Shown here piece after piece: positions 8,588 to 17,441 of a stretch of DNA of 64,000 bases. The stretch is taken from the NCBI RefSeq assembly GCF_041228105.1, contig NZ_CP166097.1, positions 3,348,001-3,412,000 of the forward strand. The letters run 5' to 3'. A model generated the notes under the pieces. That model made no database searches and was not told the origin of the DNA. It saw nothing but the letters and a program-made list of their open reading frames with translations. Source of the stretch: Pectobacterium aroidearum. GTDB taxonomy: Bacteria; Pseudomonadota; Gammaproteobacteria; Enterobacterales; Enterobacteriaceae. A program made the translations under genes and the position numbers. Every line of letters begins with the position of its first letter. The first letter of the stretch is position 1.

Positions 8588-9841
8588 ATGGCGCGCAAAA
8601 AAACTATTGGAAACGATCAGATTCTGGACGCTGCGGAACAGGTGCTGCTGCGCGATGGCGTGCATCGTTTTACGCTAGATGCCGTTGCCGCCGAAGCTGG
8701 CATAAGTAAAGGCGGACTGGTTTACAGCTTCCCCAGCAAAGACCTGTTGATCATGACGATGCTATCGCGTGAGCTGGCACGTTTTGAACAGGAAGCGCAG
8801 CAGCAAACCGCGCGTTACGCCAATCAGCCTTACGCCGATGTATTGGGTCACATAGCGGCGATAGGTCAGGAAGAGGACGAGACAACATCGCGCGCGGTGG
8901 GTCTGCTTACCGCACTGGTTCACTCCCCCGCGATGCTGGAACCCGTGCGGGAATTTTACCGCATCCGACTGGATCGACTACGTGACGCCACGCCGACCAT
9001 GCAGCGTATCCGCCTGGCGTTTCTTGCCACAGAAGGCGTTTTTCTGTTGCAGGGACTGGGCTTCGTGACGCTGGATCGCGAGGAACGGCAGACGATGATT
9101 GATGATGCCAAATCGTTGTTCCAGTCGGGCGATAACGCCGATACGCTGACGGCATATACCACTGCGGATCACCGCGTCACATCGTCAGCGACCCCCACCG
9201 CTTATTCGCAAGAAACGCCTTCTATTCCCGCAGGAGAAACGATCTCCGAACAGGCGATCGCCTGGCTGGCAGAGAAAGGCGTCGCACCGAGTGGTACAGG
9301 ATTAGGAGCTGTACATTCCCGTGCCGCACATATTGTCGAGACGGCCACGAACATCATCAAACGTGACGGCATCAGTGCCTTAACGCATCGTGCTGTTGCG
9401 AATGAAGCCCACATACCGTTAGGGTCAACCACCTACCATTTTAACAGTCTGGACGACATGCTGAATGCGGTAATGCGCAGTGCGATTGCCTTATTTCGCG
9501 ATGACATGTTTAGCTGGTTTCATCAGCGTCGCCACGACGACCCGCGTGATGTTCTGACCGATTTTGTCATACGCGGCATTGAAGATATTGACGATCTGGC
9601 GCGTGAGTATGAACTCTTCACCGCCGCCATTTCACGCCCTTCCCTGCGCCCTATCGCGCTCGAATGGTCTAACACCGTTGTCGCCATCATCAAAGTGGTC
9701 ACTCCCGACAGCGCCGCGCTGCCGCTGGGTACGCTAATGAACGGCTTTTTCATCCGCGCGCTGCTGGAAAAACACGAGCGCACGCTACCGCGCGATCTGG
9801 TTTATCAGTCAGTTTCTGCGCTCTATAACGCCTTTCGCTAA
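8588..9841 (+). CDS. Tandem double TetR-family regulator
   Basis: A 417-residue protein made of two complete TetR modules. The first has its HTH at residues about 10-50 (ILDAAEQVLLRDGVHRFTLDAVAAEAGISKGGLVYSF). The second begins near residue 250 with its own HTH (ATNIIKRDGISALTHRAVANEAHIPLGSTTYHF). Ordinary TetR proteins are about 200 residues and dimerise, so this chain could act as a built-in heterodimer. The ATG at 8588 is chosen because AAGG stands 7 nt before it and because the longer start at 8555 would put the candidate operator inside the gene. It is divergent from a Bcr-like pump, its probable target. Ligand unknown. Confidence 0.85.
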   Translation: MARKKTIGNDQILDAAEQVLLRDGVHRFTLDAVAAEAGISKGGLVYSFPSKDLLIMTMLSRELARFEQEAQQQTARYANQPYADVLGHIAAIGQEEDETTSRAVGLLTALVHSPAMLEPVREFYRIRLDRLRDATPTMQRIRLAFLATEGVFLLQGLGFVTLDREERQTMIDDAKSLFQSGDNADTLTAYTTADHRVTSSATPTAYSQETPSIPAGETISEQAIAWLAEKGVAPSGTGLGAVHSRAAHIVETATNIIKRDGISALTHRAVANEAHIPLGSTTYHFNSLDDMLNAVMRSAIALFRDDMFSWFHQRRHDDPRDVLTDFVIRGIEDIDDLAREYELFTAAISRPSLRPIALEWSNTVVAIIKVVTPDSAALPLGTLMNGFFIRALLEKHERTLPRDLVYQSVSALYNAFR

Positions 9842-9846
9842 GCCAG

Positions 9847-9870
9847 ACGGTTTTCTCACGGGAAAACCGT
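9847..9870 (+). terminator. Terminator-like hairpin after the double TetR gene
   Basis: A perfect 9-bp stem (ACGGTTTTC/GAAAACCGT) with a 6-nt loop lies 6 bp after the stop codon. The T tail is weak. Confidence 0.5.
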
Positions 9871-9925
9871 TCCCCAATGATTACCGGTCTGCTTCTCCTC
9901 CTGCCTGCCCTTTACAATAAAAACT

Positions 9926-9992
9926 GTACATATGTACTATTTTTTATCAAACTATCAAACACAAATAACTCTCGTTTGCATTCGTACATATG
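9926..9992. repeat. Two GTACATATG copies, one in a perfect 12-bp palindrome, upstream of fepA
   Basis: GTACATATGTAC at 9926-9937 is a perfect palindrome. GTACATATG recurs at 9984-9992, 58 bp further on and 28 bp before the receptor start codon. This looks like an operator pair for an unidentified regulator. Confidence 0.4.
9963..9982. promoter_or_regulatory. Weak Fur-box-like site upstream of fepA
   Basis: Read on the minus strand the stretch begins AATGCAAACGAGAGTTATTT, which resembles variant enterobacterial Fur boxes. The match to the 19-bp consensus is partial. Iron control of a FepA-type receptor is expected. Confidence 0.35.
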
Positions 9993-10019
9993 CGCGTTGT
10001 TAGGGATGAAAAATAAAAA

Positions 10020-12242
10020 ATGCACAAACAGCAATTCCATACCATAAAACCACTGGCACTGATCGTTGCCGGACTACTCGGAGCACACTTAGGCACCGCA
10101 CAGGCTGCCGATGAGGATGTGATGACCGTTAAGGCCACTGCCGAGCAGGAGTTAAAACAGCAGCCTGGGGTGTCGATCATCACGGCGGACGATATTAAAA
10201 AAGCGCCGCCCGTTAACGATCTCTCAGAAATCATTCGTAAGATGCCGGGCGTGAACCTCACAGGTAATAGCGCCACCGGCGCCAGAGGCAACAACCGCCA
10301 GATCGATCTGCGCGGCATGGGGCCGGAAAATACGCTGATTCTCATTGATGGCCGTCCGGTGACCTCACGTAACGCGATTCGCTACGCCTGGGACGGTGAA
10401 CGGGATACCCGAGGCGATACGAACTGGGTGCCGGTAGAAGACGTGGAACGTATTGAAGTCATCCGTGGCCCGGCGGCGGCGCGCTACGGTTCTGGTGCAG
10501 CGGGCGGCGTGGTGAATATCATCACCAAACGTCCGTCCAACGTCTGGACTGGTTCACTCTCGCTGTACGGCAATCAGCCGGAAAACAGCAAAGAAGGCGC
10601 CACACGCCGTGCCAATATCAACCTAAGCGGCCCGCTGGCTGGTGATGCGCTCACCATGCGCCTGTACGGCAATATCAATAAAACCGATTCCGACAGTTGG
10701 GATATCAACCGAAACCAGAATGGTTCCGCCGCAGCCGGACGCGAAGGGGTGCGCAATAAAGACCTCAATACCCTGCTGTCCTGGAAACTCTCTCCGCAGC
10801 AGATTGTTGATATTGAAGCGGGCTATAGCCGTCAGGGTAATATCTATACTGGAGATACTCAGTTCAGCCTTGATCCCAGCTCACTAGGTAGCAACGTACC
10901 TGAATCATTGGCTCAGCGTGGAGCAGAAACCAACCGGCTTTATCGCCAGAATTATGCGATAACGCACAATGGAATTTGGGATTGGGGACAATCCAAGTTG
11001 GGTTTCTCTTATGATCAAACGAATAACACCCGTATGCAGGAAGGGTTCACTGGTCGAACAGAAGGAGCTATTGCTGCCGATGGGGATTATAAGACCAGCC
11101 GCCTGAAGAATTACCGTCTGAATGGCGAGTTGAATATTCCGTTAGATTTCTGGGTAGAACAAACCCTAACGCTAGGCGCAGAGTGGAATCGTGAACAGCT
11201 AAACGATCCTGCCTCAACAGGCTATCGCCCCACAGATCGCTCAGGGAACATAACCGATCCCACTATCGGTGGTATTTCCGCAGAACCTAGCCAGCGTAGC
11301 AGCAAAAACAGCGCTGAACTCAGTGCGCTCTACTTTGAAGATAACATCGAAGTCGTACCCGGCACCAAAGTGATTCCCGGTTTGCGCTTTGATTATCATG
11401 ACAAATTTGGCGGCAATTACAGCCCCAGCCTGAACATCCAGCAGGAACTGGGCGAGATGTTCAGCGTGAAAGCCGGTATTGCTCGCGCCTTTAAAGCACC
11501 AAACCTTTACCAATCCTCTACCGGTTATTTGCTTTATTCACGCGGTAACGGCTGCCCGTTCGGCGTGGATTATAATAACGGCGGCGGCTGCTATCTGGCA
11601 GGTAATGACAACCTGAATCCCGAAATCAGCGTCAACAAAGAAATCGGTCTGGAATTCAAACATGCCGGCTGGCAGGCCGGTGTGACCTATTTCCGCAATG
11701 ACTATAAAAACAAGATTGTTTCCGGCACGGATATTCTTGGGCTGACGCAGTCAAATGCGGCGATCTTGCGTTGGGAAAATGGCGGTAAAGCGCTAGTCGA
11801 GGGGCTGGAAGCCAACCTGCTGGTACCGGTGGTGGAAGACACACTGGACTGGAGCACCAACGCCACCTATATGATTGAATCAAAAAATAAAGACACCGGT
11901 AATCCGCTGTCGATCATCCCGAAATACACCGTCAACACAATGCTGGATTGGCAGGCTACGGATAAACTGTCCGCCAACGTCAGTTGGACGATGTACGGCA
12001 AACAAAAGCCACGTCAATACGCGACGAACTGGACAGAGTACAACAGCGGACTTTCCTCACGCGAAATCGGCAGCTACTCCGTTGCGGGTGTCGGCGTGAA
12101 CTACCAGTTCAACAAGAACCTGCGCGTCAATGCCGGTATCAGTAACCTGTTTGATAAGCAGATTTATCGCGAGGCGAAAGGTGCGTCTACCTATAACGAA
12201 CCGGGACGCGCTTACTATGCAGGGGTAACCACCTCATTCTGA
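10020..12242 (+). CDS. fepA: TonB-dependent ferric-catecholate (FepA-type) receptor
   Basis: This 740-residue outer-membrane receptor has a signal peptide ending near GTAQA and a TonB-box-like MTVKA. The plug domain closely follows FepA (PGVSIITADDIKK, IIRKMPGVNLTGNSATGARGNNRQIDLRGMGPENTLILIDGRPV, RGPAAARYGSGAAGGVVNIITKRP). The barrel ends in a terminal Phe (YYAGVTTSF). A cysteine pair (GNGCPFG...GGCYLAGN) in an outer loop is as in FepA. It binds ferric enterobactin-like siderophores and imports them with TonB energy. No fep/ent genes are next to it, so it is an isolated receptor and may be a paralogue. No strong Shine-Dalgarno is seen. Confidence 0.85.
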   Translation: MHKQQFHTIKPLALIVAGLLGAHLGTAQAADEDVMTVKATAEQELKQQPGVSIITADDIKKAPPVNDLSEIIRKMPGVNLTGNSATGARGNNRQIDLRGMGPENTLILIDGRPVTSRNAIRYAWDGERDTRGDTNWVPVEDVERIEVIRGPAAARYGSGAAGGVVNIITKRPSNVWTGSLSLYGNQPENSKEGATRRANINLSGPLAGDALTMRLYGNINKTDSDSWDINRNQNGSAAAGREGVRNKDLNTLLSWKLSPQQIVDIEAGYSRQGNIYTGDTQFSLDPSSLGSNVPESLAQRGAETNRLYRQNYAITHNGIWDWGQSKLGFSYDQTNNTRMQEGFTGRTEGAIAADGDYKTSRLKNYRLNGELNIPLDFWVEQTLTLGAEWNREQLNDPASTGYRPTDRSGNITDPTIGGISAEPSQRSSKNSAELSALYFEDNIEVVPGTKVIPGLRFDYHDKFGGNYSPSLNIQQELGEMFSVKAGIARAFKAPNLYQSSTGYLLYSRGNGCPFGVDYNNGGGCYLAGNDNLNPEISVNKEIGLEFKHAGWQAGVTYFRNDYKNKIVSGTDILGLTQSNAAILRWENGGKALVEGLEANLLVPVVEDTLDWSTNATYMIESKNKDTGNPLSIIPKYTVNTMLDWQATDKLSANVSWTMYGKQKPRQYATNWTEYNSGLSSREIGSYSVAGVGVNYQFNKNLRVNAGISNLFDKQIYREAKGASTYNEPGRAYYAGVTTSF

Positions 12243-12326
12243 TCGTCATCCTTTTCTGACAGTGACGCCTTTCTGGTTCGGCGTGTTTAAGAGCCGGAAA
12301 GTACAATATTCACAGAATTAGCGGCT

Positions 12327-12375
12327 AAAAAAATCGGCCTCTGTCTTCTCCCGCAAAGGAGGAGGCAAAGGCCGA
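12327..12375 (-). terminator. Rho-independent terminator of cheV
   Basis: A long imperfect 18-bp stem (outer seven pairs TCGGCCT/AGGCCGA perfect) with a 6-nt loop is followed on the minus strand by seven T. It begins about 20 bp past the cheV stop. Confidence 0.85.
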
Positions 12376-12396
12376 ATGTTGTGGCTGCCGGAACGA

Positions 12397-13362
12397 TTAA
12401 CGACGTACTTTATTTAGCACCGTCTGAATCGCCGACGACAGTTCGTTGATCTCGAATTTCGCGACATAGGCATCTGCACCCACATTGCGTACGTGATCTT
12501 CGTTCGCGCTACCCGACAGTGAAGAGTGAATCACGACAGGAATATTCTTCAGGAATTCTTCACGCTTGATATTTCTGGTCAGCGTAAAGCCGTCCATTTC
12601 CGGCATTTCCAAATCGGTCAGGACGAGTGAAATCTTGTCCGAAATAGGTCGGCCTTCCGACTGCGCTTCTTGCGCAATCTGTCGAATCTTATTCCAGGCA
12701 TCCTGTCCGGTGATGTGCATACTAAACGGAATGCCCATCTGGGTCAGTCCCTGCTCAAGCAACGAACGAGCAACTTTGGAATCTTCCGCCACAATCGCAA
12801 TCGCCCCAGGCGTATAGGGATAAATTTTCTCTTCTGAATTCTTGAGCTTAGTTTCGCGCTCGCCAGGAATGATATCAAACAGAATCTGTTCAACATCCAG
12901 CACCAGCGCCAGACGATTACTGTCTTTGTCGTTATCAAGGCGCGCGATACTGGTGATATACGAGCTACTCACGCCCGCTTCAGCAGCCAGAACCTGGCTC
13001 CATTCCAGACGAACAATATCGTCTACCGATTCCACCGCGAATGCCTGCGTACTGCGAGCATACTCAGTGATAAGGAGAATGTTCAGGCCCGTATCCGGTG
13101 AACTGCCGACCACAGCAGGAAGATCGATAACGGGAATGATTTGCCCGCGAATGTTGACCATACCCAGCATCGGCGATTTCATGCCAGCCGCTTTGGTCAA
13201 TGTAGGCATTGGCACAATTTCACGCAGTTTAAACACGTTGATGCCAAACAGCTCAGATTTGCCACCTTCAGGTGATTTGCCCAGCTGGAATAATAAGAGT
13301 TCGAATTTATTAGCAGAGGTGAGGTTTGTTCTCTCATCAATCTCTTTTTGAAAATTATCCAT
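12397..13362 (-). CDS. cheV: Chemotaxis coupling/receiver protein CheV
   Basis: A 321-residue cytoplasmic protein with an N-terminal CheW-like domain (residues about 15-165, with MVNIRGQIIPVIDLP) and a C-terminal response-regulator receiver domain whose phospho-acceptor Asp sits in LVLTDLEMPEMDGF. CheV couples chemoreceptors to CheA and can serve as a phosphate sink. The ATG at 13362 has a GAGGA Shine-Dalgarno; an earlier ATG at 13383 has none. It is a monocistronic gene outside the main che cluster, as is usual in enterobacteria, and has its own terminator. I found no convincing sigma-28 promoter upstream. Confidence 0.93.
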   Translation of the reverse strand: MDNFQKEIDERTNLTSANKFELLLFQLGKSPEGGKSELFGINVFKLREIVPMPTLTKAAGMKSPMLGMVNIRGQIIPVIDLPAVVGSSPDTGLNILLITEYARSTQAFAVESVDDIVRLEWSQVLAAEAGVSSSYITSIARLDNDKDSNRLALVLDVEQILFDIIPGERETKLKNSEEKIYPYTPGAIAIVAEDSKVARSLLEQGLTQMGIPFSMHITGQDAWNKIRQIAQEAQSEGRPISDKISLVLTDLEMPEMDGFTLTRNIKREEFLKNIPVVIHSSLSGSANEDHVRNVGADAYVAKFEINELSSAIQTVLNKVRR

Positions 13363-13713
13363 GCTTTCCTCAGTGCGAGTCATTATTTATAGGTATAGCG
13401 TAATCAGGCAACATTCGAGATGTGAGTAAACAGGAACTAACATCTGGCCGCTCCACTGTACGTGATAGTCGTGTTCTTCAATCTTATCCAGCGTTAAACG
13501 TAAAAAACTTGTTAATTGTGTCAACTTCATCGTCCAACGACGGAAATCATCGGACCAGTAGACGGATATCAGCCCTCTTCAGTGTAACAGCCGGCTAGCA
13601 TCCTTTACGGTATAGATAACATTCCCTGAACCATTAATATCGGCAGAATTTGCCAACACCTTATCCCAAATCGTGACAGAAATGTTGCCTGAGAAGAAAA
13701 CCTCGCGCCTCTC
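13363..13713. other. Noncoding stretch between cheV and the pqi-type operon promoter
   Basis: No reading frame with a supported start was found. It must contain the cheV promoter, but no clear sigma-28 or sigma-70 element stands out. The operon promoter and its palindrome follow at 13714-13763. Confidence 0.5.
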
Positions 13714-13763
13714 TTGACACAATAAGCAGAAAAAAATAAAACTATACCGTACGGTTTAGTTTT
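13714..13763 (+). promoter_or_regulatory. Sigma-70 promoter with overlapping 26-bp palindromic operator for the pqi-type operon
   Basis: A consensus TTGACA (13714-13719), 17-bp spacer and TAAAAC (13737-13742) form the promoter. A 26-bp palindrome at 13738-13763, centred on ACCGTACGGT and extended to AAAACTA/TAGTTTT, deviates from perfect symmetry in a single base pair position and covers the -10. This is the size and shape of a TetR-type operator, and the operon ends in a convergent TetR gene. Confidence 0.7.
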
Positions 13764-13853
13764 AAAAATACGTATGGCGACCATCATTGAACGCCGTGTC
13801 GCTAAGGCTGCGTGTTATCACGCTATTCGCGGTTCTCTTTACAGGATTCTCAT

Positions 13854-14516
13854 ATGTTCACATTATCCCGGGTTGCACGTCCTATCGTATTGGTTCTGGC
13901 TGTCGTACTCGCAGGCTGCGCGAGCAATCCCCCCGTCCGCTACAGCGGTATCGCATCGTCTACGCAATTGGCGCAAAACACCGGAAAGCACGCAGATCGC
14001 ATTCCTTACCGTTACACCACGGCCGTCGACTGGAAGCAATACACCCACATCATCATCGATCCGGTCAGCATTTATCAGGGAAGCGACAGCCAATTTAACG
14101 ACATGTCACAACAGGATAAGCAGTCGCTGGCCGCCTATATGCAGGATGCGTTCAGTAAAACCTTGCGATCCCGTTTCAATGAAGTGACATCGCCTGCGCC
14201 CGGTACACTGCGGCTCAAACTGACGCTAACGGGGGCCGATACGACGACGCCGGTTGCCGGTACATTTACCAAATTTGACCTAGCTGGCGGGCCGTACAAC
14301 ATTGTGCAATCCATTCGCGGTAAAGAGGGGCTGCTTAACGGCTCGGTAAGCTATGCCGTTGAAATTTATGATGCGACAACCAACAAATTGCTCAATGCCT
14401 ACGTCGCGAAACAGTATCCGAACGCCATGAACGTCAGTGCCAGCATAGGGGCATTGAGCGCCGCGGAGGTGGGTATCGATAAAGCGGCTGAAGAACTGGC
14501 TGACATGCTGAAGTAA
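13854..14516 (+). CDS. DUF3313-type lipoprotein, first gene of the pqi-type operon
   Basis: A 220-residue lipoprotein with a signal peptide and lipobox LAGC (Cys22). The mature part (DWKQYTHIIIDPVSIY, DMSQQDKQSLAAYMQDAF, LRLKLTLTGADTTTPV) follows the DUF3313 pattern. The ATG at 13854 has a CAGGA Shine-Dalgarno; longer frames upstream lack one. DUF3313 proteins have no firmly established function. It lies directly after the palindromic promoter and 33 bp before pqiA-like genes, so it is probably co-transcribed and part of the same envelope lipid-transport system. Confidence 0.85.
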   Translation: MFTLSRVARPIVLVLAVVLAGCASNPPVRYSGIASSTQLAQNTGKHADRIPYRYTTAVDWKQYTHIIIDPVSIYQGSDSQFNDMSQQDKQSLAAYMQDAFSKTLRSRFNEVTSPAPGTLRLKLTLTGADTTTPVAGTFTKFDLAGGPYNIVQSIRGKEGLLNGSVSYAVEIYDATTNKLLNAYVAKQYPNAMNVSASIGALSAAEVGIDKAAEELADMLK

Positions 14517-14549
14517 GCGAAAAACATAGAGATAACGGTGCGGAACAGC

Positions 14550-15188
14550 ATGATGACCATTTACCCCCACTTAATTATCTGTCCGCACTGCGACAGCGTG
14601 CACCATTACCGGGCGTTAAACCCCGGTGAGGCGGCTCGCTGCACGCGCTGTCAGGCCACACTTTATCGTTCAGGTTGGCTGAATACCGGGCATCGGTTGG
14701 CGCTGATACAAACGGCAGCCATCCTGTTTTTTATCGCTAATAGCTATCCGGTGCTGACCGTCAGTTTTCATGCGTTACAGAATACAGCCACACTGTGGCA
14801 AGCCGCGCTCGCACTGGCCAACGGCGCCACCCTGCCGCTGGCGATAGGCTGTTTTTTCCTTCTGATTATTGCCCCTTTTCTGCAAATCGTGCTGACGGGC
14901 TGGGTGCTGATGTTCGCCAATCAGGGGCGCTGCGCCCCCGGTTTTATTTCTGTCATGAAGGTACTGCTGTGGCTTCGTCCCTGGAGCATGCTGGAAATTG
15001 CAACGTTGGGTTTTCTGATCGCCGCCATCAAACTCGCCGGTTTTATGCAGGTGATGCCAGGAGCGGGCTGTTGGACGCTGGCGGCGCTGATGCTGCTGCT
15101 CATCGTCGTCAACAGTGTCGACCTTCGCCCACTGTGGTCGCTGATGCCCACGGACGGTAACCGCGGCGTGCTCAGCCATGAAAAGTAA
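14550..15188 (+). CDS. pqiA: PqiA-like membrane protein, N-terminal-half equivalent
   Basis: A 212-residue inner-membrane protein corresponding to one half of E. coli PqiA. It has a zinc-ribbon-like CPHC...CTRC at residues about 11-35, then about four TM segments with PVLTVSFH and LRPWSMLEIATLGFLIAAIKL. PqiA family proteins are the membrane partner of MCE proteins in lipid trafficking across the envelope. The start could also be the GTG at 14538; the ATG at 14550 has a GGA upstream. It overlaps the next gene by 11 bp. In E. coli both halves form one chain of about 417 residues. Confidence 0.85.
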   Translation: MMTIYPHLIICPHCDSVHHYRALNPGEAARCTRCQATLYRSGWLNTGHRLALIQTAAILFFIANSYPVLTVSFHALQNTATLWQAALALANGATLPLAIGCFFLLIIAPFLQIVLTGWVLMFANQGRCAPGFISVMKVLLWLRPWSMLEIATLGFLIAAIKLAGFMQVMPGAGCWTLAALMLLLIVVNSVDLRPLWSLMPTDGNRGVLSHEK

Positions 15189-15801
15189 TCCGTCCACCCC
15201 GCCGCTGCAACTGGTTGCCTGTCCGCTGTGCGGCCTCGTCTGCCAGCACGATGCCGACTCACACGCTGTGGCGCGTTGCCCACGCTGCCGGTCGCGGCTG
15301 ACGCCGTCACACAAGAGCAGCAGCGTACACGCCTCTGCTCTGCTGGTTGCCGCCCTGATTTTCTATATCCCCGCCAACGTGTTACCCGTGATGTACACCC
15401 GTCTGTTCGGGCTAGGGAGCGAAAGTACCCTCTTAAGCGGCGTGATCGATTTCTGGCACAGCGGCGACTACGGCATCGCCCTGCTGATATTTATCGCCAG
15501 CATCGTCATTCCCTGTATGAAATTTCTGATTCTCGGCCTGCTGCTATTCATTTCACGCCAAAAAAGCCGTAAAGCGATGGCCGAGCGTGCGGCACTGTAT
15601 CGGTTAATGGAATGGGTGGGTTACTGGTCCATGCTGGATGTCGTCGTCATTGCCGCCGTCTCTGCGCTCGTCAGATTTCCTCCCCTGAGTGAAGCGGAGC
15701 CCCGCAGCGGCATTCTTTTTTTTGGGCTGGTGGTGATACTGACCATGTTATCTGCCATGAGCTATGACCCGCGTCTTATCTGGAAAGGTGACAAAAAATG
15801 A
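15178..15801 (+). CDS. pqiA: PqiA-like membrane protein, C-terminal-half equivalent
   Basis: A 207-residue protein homologous to the second half of PqiA: CPLC...CPRC ribbon, then IPANVLPVMYTRLFG, a four-helix membrane part and the end motif MSYDPRLIWKGDKK. It shares the PqiA duplication pattern with the preceding gene and overlaps it by 11 bp, and overlaps pqiB by 4 bp (ATGA). Separate half-size PqiA proteins may work as a heterodimer. Both halves keep all four cysteines and the membrane pattern, so this is a genuine two-gene arrangement, not a frameshift remnant. Confidence 0.88.
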   Translation: MKSNPSTPPLQLVACPLCGLVCQHDADSHAVARCPRCRSRLTPSHKSSSVHASALLVAALIFYIPANVLPVMYTRLFGLGSESTLLSGVIDFWHSGDYGIALLIFIASIVIPCMKFLILGLLLFISRQKSRKAMAERAALYRLMEWVGYWSMLDVVVIAAVSALVRFPPLSEAEPRSGILFFGLVVILTMLSAMSYDPRLIWKGDKK

Positions 15802-17441
15802 TCCACGACCAACCCAGCGATCCGGTGATAATCCGCCAACGCTGGCGAATCTCATTGATCTGGCTGGTACCGGCGCTCGCAATGCTAACGGGGCTCGCCA
15901 TGTTGATTCACACCTGGTCGGGTACCGGGCCAGAAATCGTGGTTTCCTTCCAGAGCGCAACCGGTCTTGAGGCCGGCCGCACCATCGTCAAATATAAAGA
16001 CGTGGCGGTAGGCACCGTAAAAGACATCTCGCTGAGTCAGGACAGCAATCAGGTTCTCGTCACAGTGCAGCTCAATAAAAATGCGGAAAATCTGGCACAT
16101 GCCGATAGCCGCTTTTGGGTGGTACGCCCACGTGTCGGCATCAACGGCGTCACGGGTATAGATACCCTGCTTTCCGGTGCTTACATCGGGGCAGATAAAG
16201 GCGAATCGGCTCAGAGAGAGACCCGTTTCGTCGGTTTAGAGTCACCGCCTGCGGTAATTAATGGCATGCCGGGCAGCCGTTTTGTCATTCAGGCGGACGA
16301 TCTCGGGTCGCTGGATAGCGGTTCGCCAGTTTACTACCGCCGCATCCCTGTCGGCCGCATCGCGTCCTATCAGTTGAACCGCGATGGTCGCAGCGTCCAG
16401 CTTCAGGTTTTTATCGATGCGCCCTACGACCGCTTTGTTACGCCGAATACCCGTTTCTGGAATGCCAGCGGAGTGGATCTCTCGGTTGACACCAACGGTT
16501 TTCGCCTCAAAACGCAAACCCTCGCTGCCGTTATGGCTGGCGGCATCGCATTTTCCACTCCCGATCTGGACAGCACGATTGCCAGACCGGAACCGCTGAC
16601 GACCTACAAACTGGCGAGCGATCGGGAATCGGCCCTATTGCCGCCTGATGGTCCGCCCATCCTCTTCAAACTCCGCTTTGATCGTTCACTACACGGCCTG
16701 GAGATCGGTGCACCCGTTGAATTCTCCAGTGTCAAAATCGGCCACGTGACCACCATTGAGCTGGATTACAGCAAAACGGGCTACCGTTTTCCGACGGTCG
16801 TCAGCATTGAGGTGTTCCCTAACCGTCTCGGCAACGTACTGGATAAGCTGCCTAAGTCGACGACATCGCTTGAACAGCAAACCGCAGAGTTTACGCGCGA
16901 TCTGGTTGAACACGGCCTGCGTGCACAGGTTGCACCAAGTAATTTGCTGACCGGACAGCTCTATATCTCACTCGATTTTGTGCCCGATGCCGCGAAAGTG
17001 CCTTTTGATATCAACGCCCACCCGTTGGTTTTACCCACCGTCAATGGCGGATTTGATCGGTTACAAACGCAGATGGCAAGCATCATCGGCAAGATCGATA
17101 ACCTGCCGCTGGATGCCATCGGTCGCAACATGAACACCACGCTGGTCGAAGCCAATAAAGCGCTGCGACAGGTCAACGGACAGACATTGCCGGAAGCCAA
17201 TCGATTGATGAAAAGCATGCAGCTGGCCGCACGCCGTGCACAGGATGTACTGGAAGACGATTCACCGATGCAGTTGGGCATCACACAGTCATTACAGGAA
17301 ATGCAGCGCACGCTACGTGCCCTGCGCAGCCTGGCAGAACAGATTGACCGTCACCCGGAATCGCTGCTGCGAGGGCGACCAGACGATGCATCGCCGACAG
17401 TTAATCCTGCTCCTCTTTCCCGAGAAGGATCTTCAAAATGA
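15798..17441 (+). CDS. pqiB: PqiB, MCE-domain lipid-transport protein
   Basis: A 547-residue protein, nearly the same length as E. coli PqiB. One N-terminal TM helix (residues about 20-42) is followed by three MCE domains starting near GPEIVVSFQSATGLEAGRTIVKYKDVAVGTV, GSRFVIQADDLGSLDSGSPVYYRRIPVGRI and ILFKLRFDRSLHGLEIGAPVEFSSVKIGHV. A C-terminal helical coiled region forms the needle that spans the periplasm in the family. It links PqiA to the outer-membrane lipoprotein PqiC. Overlaps of 4 bp on both sides show tight translational coupling. Confidence 0.95.
   Translation: MIHDQPSDPVIIRQRWRISLIWLVPALAMLTGLAMLIHTWSGTGPEIVVSFQSATGLEAGRTIVKYKDVAVGTVKDISLSQDSNQVLVTVQLNKNAENLAHADSRFWVVRPRVGINGVTGIDTLLSGAYIGADKGESAQRETRFVGLESPPAVINGMPGSRFVIQADDLGSLDSGSPVYYRRIPVGRIASYQLNRDGRSVQLQVFIDAPYDRFVTPNTRFWNASGVDLSVDTNGFRLKTQTLAAVMAGGIAFSTPDLDSTIARPEPLTTYKLASDRESALLPPDGPPILFKLRFDRSLHGLEIGAPVEFSSVKIGHVTTIELDYSKTGYRFPTVVSIEVFPNRLGNVLDKLPKSTTSLEQQTAEFTRDLVEHGLRAQVAPSNLLTGQLYISLDFVPDAAKVPFDINAHPLVLPTVNGGFDRLQTQMASIIGKIDNLPLDAIGRNMNTTLVEANKALRQVNGQTLPEANRLMKSMQLAARRAQDVLEDDSPMQLGITQSLQEMQRTLRALRSLAEQIDRHPESLLRGRPDDASPTVNPAPLSREGSSK

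Noticed and set aside
15178..15188. Frameshift splitting pqiA
   Set aside because: Both halves have their own zinc-ribbon cysteines and complete membrane domains and overlap by 11 bp like normal operon genes, so this is a two-gene arrangement and not a broken gene.
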